Below are positions 21,801-23,604 of a DNA stretch of 23,604 nt, in pieces. The stretch spans positions 1-23,604 of IMG/VR virus record IMGVR_UViG_3300042197_000323. The stretch is one strand, 5' to 3'. Numbering within the stretch: position 1 is the stretch's first letter; every line of letters begins with the position of its first letter. The notes below the pieces were generated by a model that was given only the letters and a program-made list of their open reading frames with translations, searched no databases and was not told the origin of the DNA. This stretch comes from a virus. The translations under genes and the position numbers were made by a program.

Positions 21801-22333
21801 CCACCGCTAAATCTCTTGTCTAAACTAAGTAATGGTTCCACAACCCCCGTTAGTCTACCATCTTCGGTTAATGTAACTCCGGGTGGCAAATTACCATCGC
21901 CGTCTGCAATAAAATATCTTAATTCATCACCCGCGGGTAGGTCGTTATCTGTTGCCAACAATTGAAAATCGATTATTTCATTATCTAGTATAAAATATTG
22001 GTTGTTATTTCCTATAGGTAACAAGCCACTAGGTGTTTGCCATACTGGTGCATCCGGTCCTGTCACAACAATTTTTAAGGTTCTATCATCAAAATTACCT
22101 AACCAGTGGGCTCTTAAAACAAAAGTGAACACTGTGTCGGTTGCAACCTCATAAGGTGCGCCTACAATTTTAGTACCTTCAATTCTCGTGCCCGTTGGTA
22201 GGTTACCGCTGATTAATTCTATTTCTATACCATTAAGCCCATTTGCAACAGGCAGTGCTAATTCGCTAGAAAACCTTTCTATTTGTGTGATTAATAGAAA
22301 GTCGTTAGCAATATTCCATAATGGTATTGTCAT
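18815..22333 (-). CDS. large virion protein with Ig-like (He_PIG-type) repeats, putative adhesin/fibre
   Basis: The 1172-residue protein has four copies of the putative-Ig core pattern LP.G..L...G.(I/L).G: about 43-60 (GNLPTGTRIEGTKIVG), 147-164 (GNLPPGVTLTEDGRLTG), 324-343 (SELPPGLALDSTNGELYG) and 756-773 (GQLPFGMRLNYSGEIIG). Each is followed by FT(F/I).(A/V)RA-like strands as in cadherin/Ig-like adhesion domains. The rest is beta-rich with no catalytic motif or signal peptide. It probably lies on the tail or fibre and binds the host surface; I recall large repeat proteins of this kind in cyanophages. A late promoter and AAAGGATC ribosome site precede the ATG at 22333. Confidence 0.75.
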   Translation of the reverse strand: MTIPLWNIANDFLLITQIERFSSELALPVANGLNGIEIELISGNLPTGTRIEGTKIVGAPYEVATDTVFTFVLRAHWLGNFDDRTLKIVVTGPDAPVWQTPSGLLPIGNNNQYFILDNEIIDFQLLATDNDLPAGDELRYFIADGDGNLPPGVTLTEDGRLTGVVEPLLSLDKRFSGGGYDTMPYGDFPLDYSVLSSNGYGSYFYDTVTFDYSIPTQSLRKLNRYYPFAVTVTDGETFVRRQFKIYVVGDDFLRVDNTIMQVSTGVFTADNTYVRTPVWITPRNLGFKRANNYVTVYLDVLESNTLLGQIVYTLDNINDDGSVSELPPGLALDSTNGELYGRVPYQPAITQNYKFTIRATRYTGDLESLTIFANFYEDVLLGATSFKIFKIDRTSTLDGVEDLRELLNTDIILYGRPYRVIGTSNSNPNYDVITVSDTIAPSVSLNLSKTASMGDDHIFVNTLSEQNKNKCQGRELRFSTSEVYKITSVVPYIEYEIRQTEPAFNPILPKKSPRNIIEFENYFIGDYAVYTSESGGDDQIYICTVPHNVQPQYDINNEIVTDGLGNVQIDFESAKWNLVAATLSDLSLNDRLTATRQALQETYGGVSYIEVIEPTRWRIRIPSTAISRIKSNVLGFFRESTDSSELTVILIRDNEDRLGLDVNLSRQLLQGRNIGIALFKNDFFTKNIAVTSTDEVDIPSKAKTFELQIIGEIDSTIKWLTDPYLGKINANFTSVLRVEAETTVPDTRMLYAIKSGQLPFGMRLNYSGEIIGVANQFANASSKGLTTFDNRTITWDGKNPGDTLFDRRYKFVIEARDRFNYSAITREFTLDVEDLDDTLYTDIVARPMLKQSQRDLYKNFISNPEIFTPNNIYRQDDPRFGLQKTLELLVYAGIEAKNVENFVAAAAKNHKRKKYLFGDFKIALAKQPGSNEIVYEVIYADVIDPAMTSKGKTRKQFKITTGNKITVDSIQYAGVDDKTRTGLGVPQIPVYGREIVKFVYPNKDFLIVETRSNFVQVNTDNDDFIIDIRNNGEITFQLQLTDSEPYRIRPITNTIKADSNAVKVSDTKDQTRYISSIDHMRGNIKAIGKSERNYLPLWMRTPQSGFQELNYQTAIPVCYCKPGAANEILLNIKNSGFNMRNIELDIDRYIVQRTGNNLEEQYILFANYQFNV

Positions 22334-22351
22334 AAATGCGATCCTTTTTAA

Positions 22352-22359
22352 TATTTATC
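22352..22359 (-). promoter_or_regulatory. T4-type late promoter (GATAAATA)
   Basis: An exact NATAAATA box is 19 bases ahead of the large adhesin ATG, with AAAGGAT between. Its geometry is identical to that of the site at 18803-18810. Confidence 0.7.
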
Positions 22360-22366
22360 GCAATTA

Positions 22367-23077
22367 TTAAGAGAGAGTCCCGCCGTCTATTGTTCTTAAT
22401 TCTGGAGATAAAATTGTACCGAAATCTACATCAGCAGACGATATTACCCATTCGAAGATGTTGTTAATGTTTGCATCAATAGTTCCAAAATCAAAATTTG
22501 TATCAAAATACTGATTTATATCTCGAATGTCGATTCCGTACACTAAGCCTGTTAAATTACCATTAAAGGATCCAATTATACTAGCTGCATCTAATGTGCC
22601 GACATTTGTAATGTTTCTTGTAAGAGCGTCTAGATTACCGCCCAGTTGTGGAGTAGTATCTGTTACTAATTCACTTGCAGTATTATTAATTGTCAGTGTG
22701 CTTCCTACTAAACTTGTAGAAATTCCTACACCGCCAAAAATGTTTAAGTTGTCTGTTTCTGTGAGTATTTTACTACCACCGTCTGTGGTAATTAATAGAG
22801 TTTTCAATCCGCCATTTGCAGCAACAACAATTGTGTCTGTTGTAGGTGTTAGAGTAATATCAGTACCTGCAACTAGTTTTTTAAATTGTAAATCATAATT
22901 TACTTTATTAGCAAATATTCCTACGCCAGTGGCGCCTATGTTCGACGCAGTAGTTTGCTCGTCATCTCTAAGATCTAACTCTTCAAAGTTTTGATTTACG
23001 ATAATAAACGCTTCACGCAGATCGTCTCCGGTGCCATCGTTTGCTACATTTCCTACATTAATAAGTTGTATTGCCAT
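22367..23077 (-). CDS. tail fibre-type structural protein, 236 aa
   Basis: The product starts MAIQLINVGNVANDGTGDDL followed by REAFIIVNQNFEELD, the common phage fibre N-terminal motif (G.G..LR.AF..(I/V)N.NF.EL). It continues with Thr/Asn/Gly-rich beta repeats such as GGVGISTSLVGSTLTINN and QLGGNLDALTRNITNVGTLD, typical of trimeric fibre shafts. The last 20 residues contain SPELRTIDGGTL. It is likely a fibre or fibre connector. ACGGAG before the ATG at 23077 is the ribosome site; the preceding gene ends 11 bases upstream. Confidence 0.75.
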   Translation of the reverse strand: MAIQLINVGNVANDGTGDDLREAFIIVNQNFEELDLRDDEQTTASNIGATGVGIFANKVNYDLQFKKLVAGTDITLTPTTDTIVVAANGGLKTLLITTDGGSKILTETDNLNIFGGVGISTSLVGSTLTINNTASELVTDTTPQLGGNLDALTRNITNVGTLDAASIIGSFNGNLTGLVYGIDIRDINQYFDTNFDFGTIDANINNIFEWVISSADVDFGTILSPELRTIDGGTLS

Positions 23078-23088
23078 TTTTATCTCCG

Positions 23089-23604
23089 TTATAATGCTGC
23101 GACGGCTGTTTGAAAATCTGTATAGGTCACACTAGATGCTACAATAGATTTCAGTTCTGCTATACTTATGTATCCCGGAATAGTTTTGTTTATAGCATCA
23201 ACAAGTACAGTAGAATCGTCTGCAAAGACAGAACCTACAATATCTGTATATTGAGGTGTTGATTCTATGTAATTTTGCACGTCATTTAGTGTAACAAATG
23301 CCGTGTCATTTGTAAATTCTGATAAACTACTGGGACCCCCAAAGATTGCAGCATAAGAAATAAATCCAGTGCTAGAATCAAACACTATAGAACCTGTGTC
23401 GTCTTTTAAATCACCTATAAAACTTTGAGCGTATATTTCAAAAAATCTAGCATTTGCTCGACCCACTCTGCCGCTTGCATCTGCTGTAGGATAAAGTTCA
23501 TTAGCCATTTCAATGTTATTAACAGATATATTACCAAGTCCACTTGTAGTAGTAACTAATTCTAATGCTGTGCCAGCACTGTTGACTTTAACAAAAGCAT
23601 TTGC
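23089..23604 (-). CDS. structural/fibre-type protein (5' partial)
   Basis: The frame is open to the right edge of the window. The ATG at 23508 has no ribosome site and the frame continues upstream for 32 codons without a stop (…FVKVNSAGTALELVTTTSGL…), so that ATG is probably internal and the true start lies beyond the window. Visible parts include YPTADASGRVGRANARFFEI and AQSFIGDLK followed by beta-rich sequence, as seen in phage fibre proteins where G.ALELVTT and (L/V)G....RF..IYA.SF.G motifs recur. It ends in SVTYTDFQTAVAAL. Role: probably fibre shaft or tip. Confidence 0.72.
   Translation of the reverse strand, partial: ANAFVKVNSAGTALELVTTTSGLGNISVNNIEMANELYPTADASGRVGRANARFFEIYAQSFIGDLKDDTGSIVFDSSTGFISYAAIFGGPSSLSEFTNDTAFVTLNDVQNYIESTPQYTDIVGSVFADDSTVLVDAINKTIPGYISIAELKSIVASSVTYTDFQTAVAAL

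Noticed and set aside
15481-23593. The 13-base word GTTGACTTTAACA occurs at 15481-15493 and 23581-23593
   Set aside because: A few 13-base matches are expected by chance in a window of this size and AT content, and the contexts differ (regulatory gap against fibre coding).
1-23604. tRNA genes, CRISPR arrays, insertion sequences or attachment sites
   Set aside because: All gaps are short and filled by small genes or regulatory sites; I saw no cloverleaf, regular repeat array, transposase or integrase.

Overview
The window is an AT-rich, tightly packed stretch of a T4-like marine myovirus genome. The signs are a T4 gp44-type clamp loader subunit, a PhoH ATPase, a gp31/GroES-like co-chaperonin, ThyX, MazG-family pyrophosphohydrolases, a nucleotidyltransferase, large tail-fibre-like proteins, and T4-type late promoters (NATAAATA). 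Many small proteins look like families I remember from T4-like cyanophages and pelagiphages; that is recall, not a search. The class I cytochrome c and the Bax-inhibitor-1/YccA protein look alphaproteobacterial, so a SAR11-type or other marine alphaproteobacterial host is my best guess, not a proven one.

Layout. Nearly every gene is on the minus strand, joined by ATGA or TAATG overlaps; only phoH is on the plus strand. Reading the minus strand from the right edge: (a) 23604-18203, fibre and adhesin genes, including a 1172-residue protein with Ig-like repeats; (b) 18203-16608, small phage proteins, a cut-down C-family DNA polymerase fragment and a GroES-like co-chaperonin; (c) 16598-11687, a metabolic and replication cluster with MazG, Bax-inhibitor-like protein, a small membrane protein behind a possible RNA pseudoknot, a DEDD exonuclease, cytochrome c with a 28-residue membrane peptide, a second MazG, the clamp loader, a cytidylyltransferase-like gene interrupted by an ochre codon, and ThyX. 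(d) phoH (10927-11658) faces thyX, and a bidirectional terminator lies between them. (e) 10775-7279 starts from a divergent late promoter and runs through two probable virion genes, a small Cys-rich protein, and a lysis cassette of GH19 endolysin, overlapping spanins and an EF-hand two-helix membrane protein. (f) 7235-1 holds DnaJ, ClpA, several phage proteins, a nucleotidyltransferase, and a HAD phosphatase with a HiPIP-like four-cysteine motif that runs off the left edge.

How the genes may work together. Four products bear on host protein quality control (DnaJ, ClpA, GroES-like, BI-1/YccA-like). ThyX, two MazG proteins, the exonuclease and the clamp loader serve nucleotide supply and replication. 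Cytochrome c and its coupled peptide suggest tinkering with the respiratory chain during infection. Seven short genes or gene remnants below about 100 residues fill the apparent gaps, so no stretch over 300 bases is unexplained. I see no tRNA, CRISPR array, insertion sequence or integrase.
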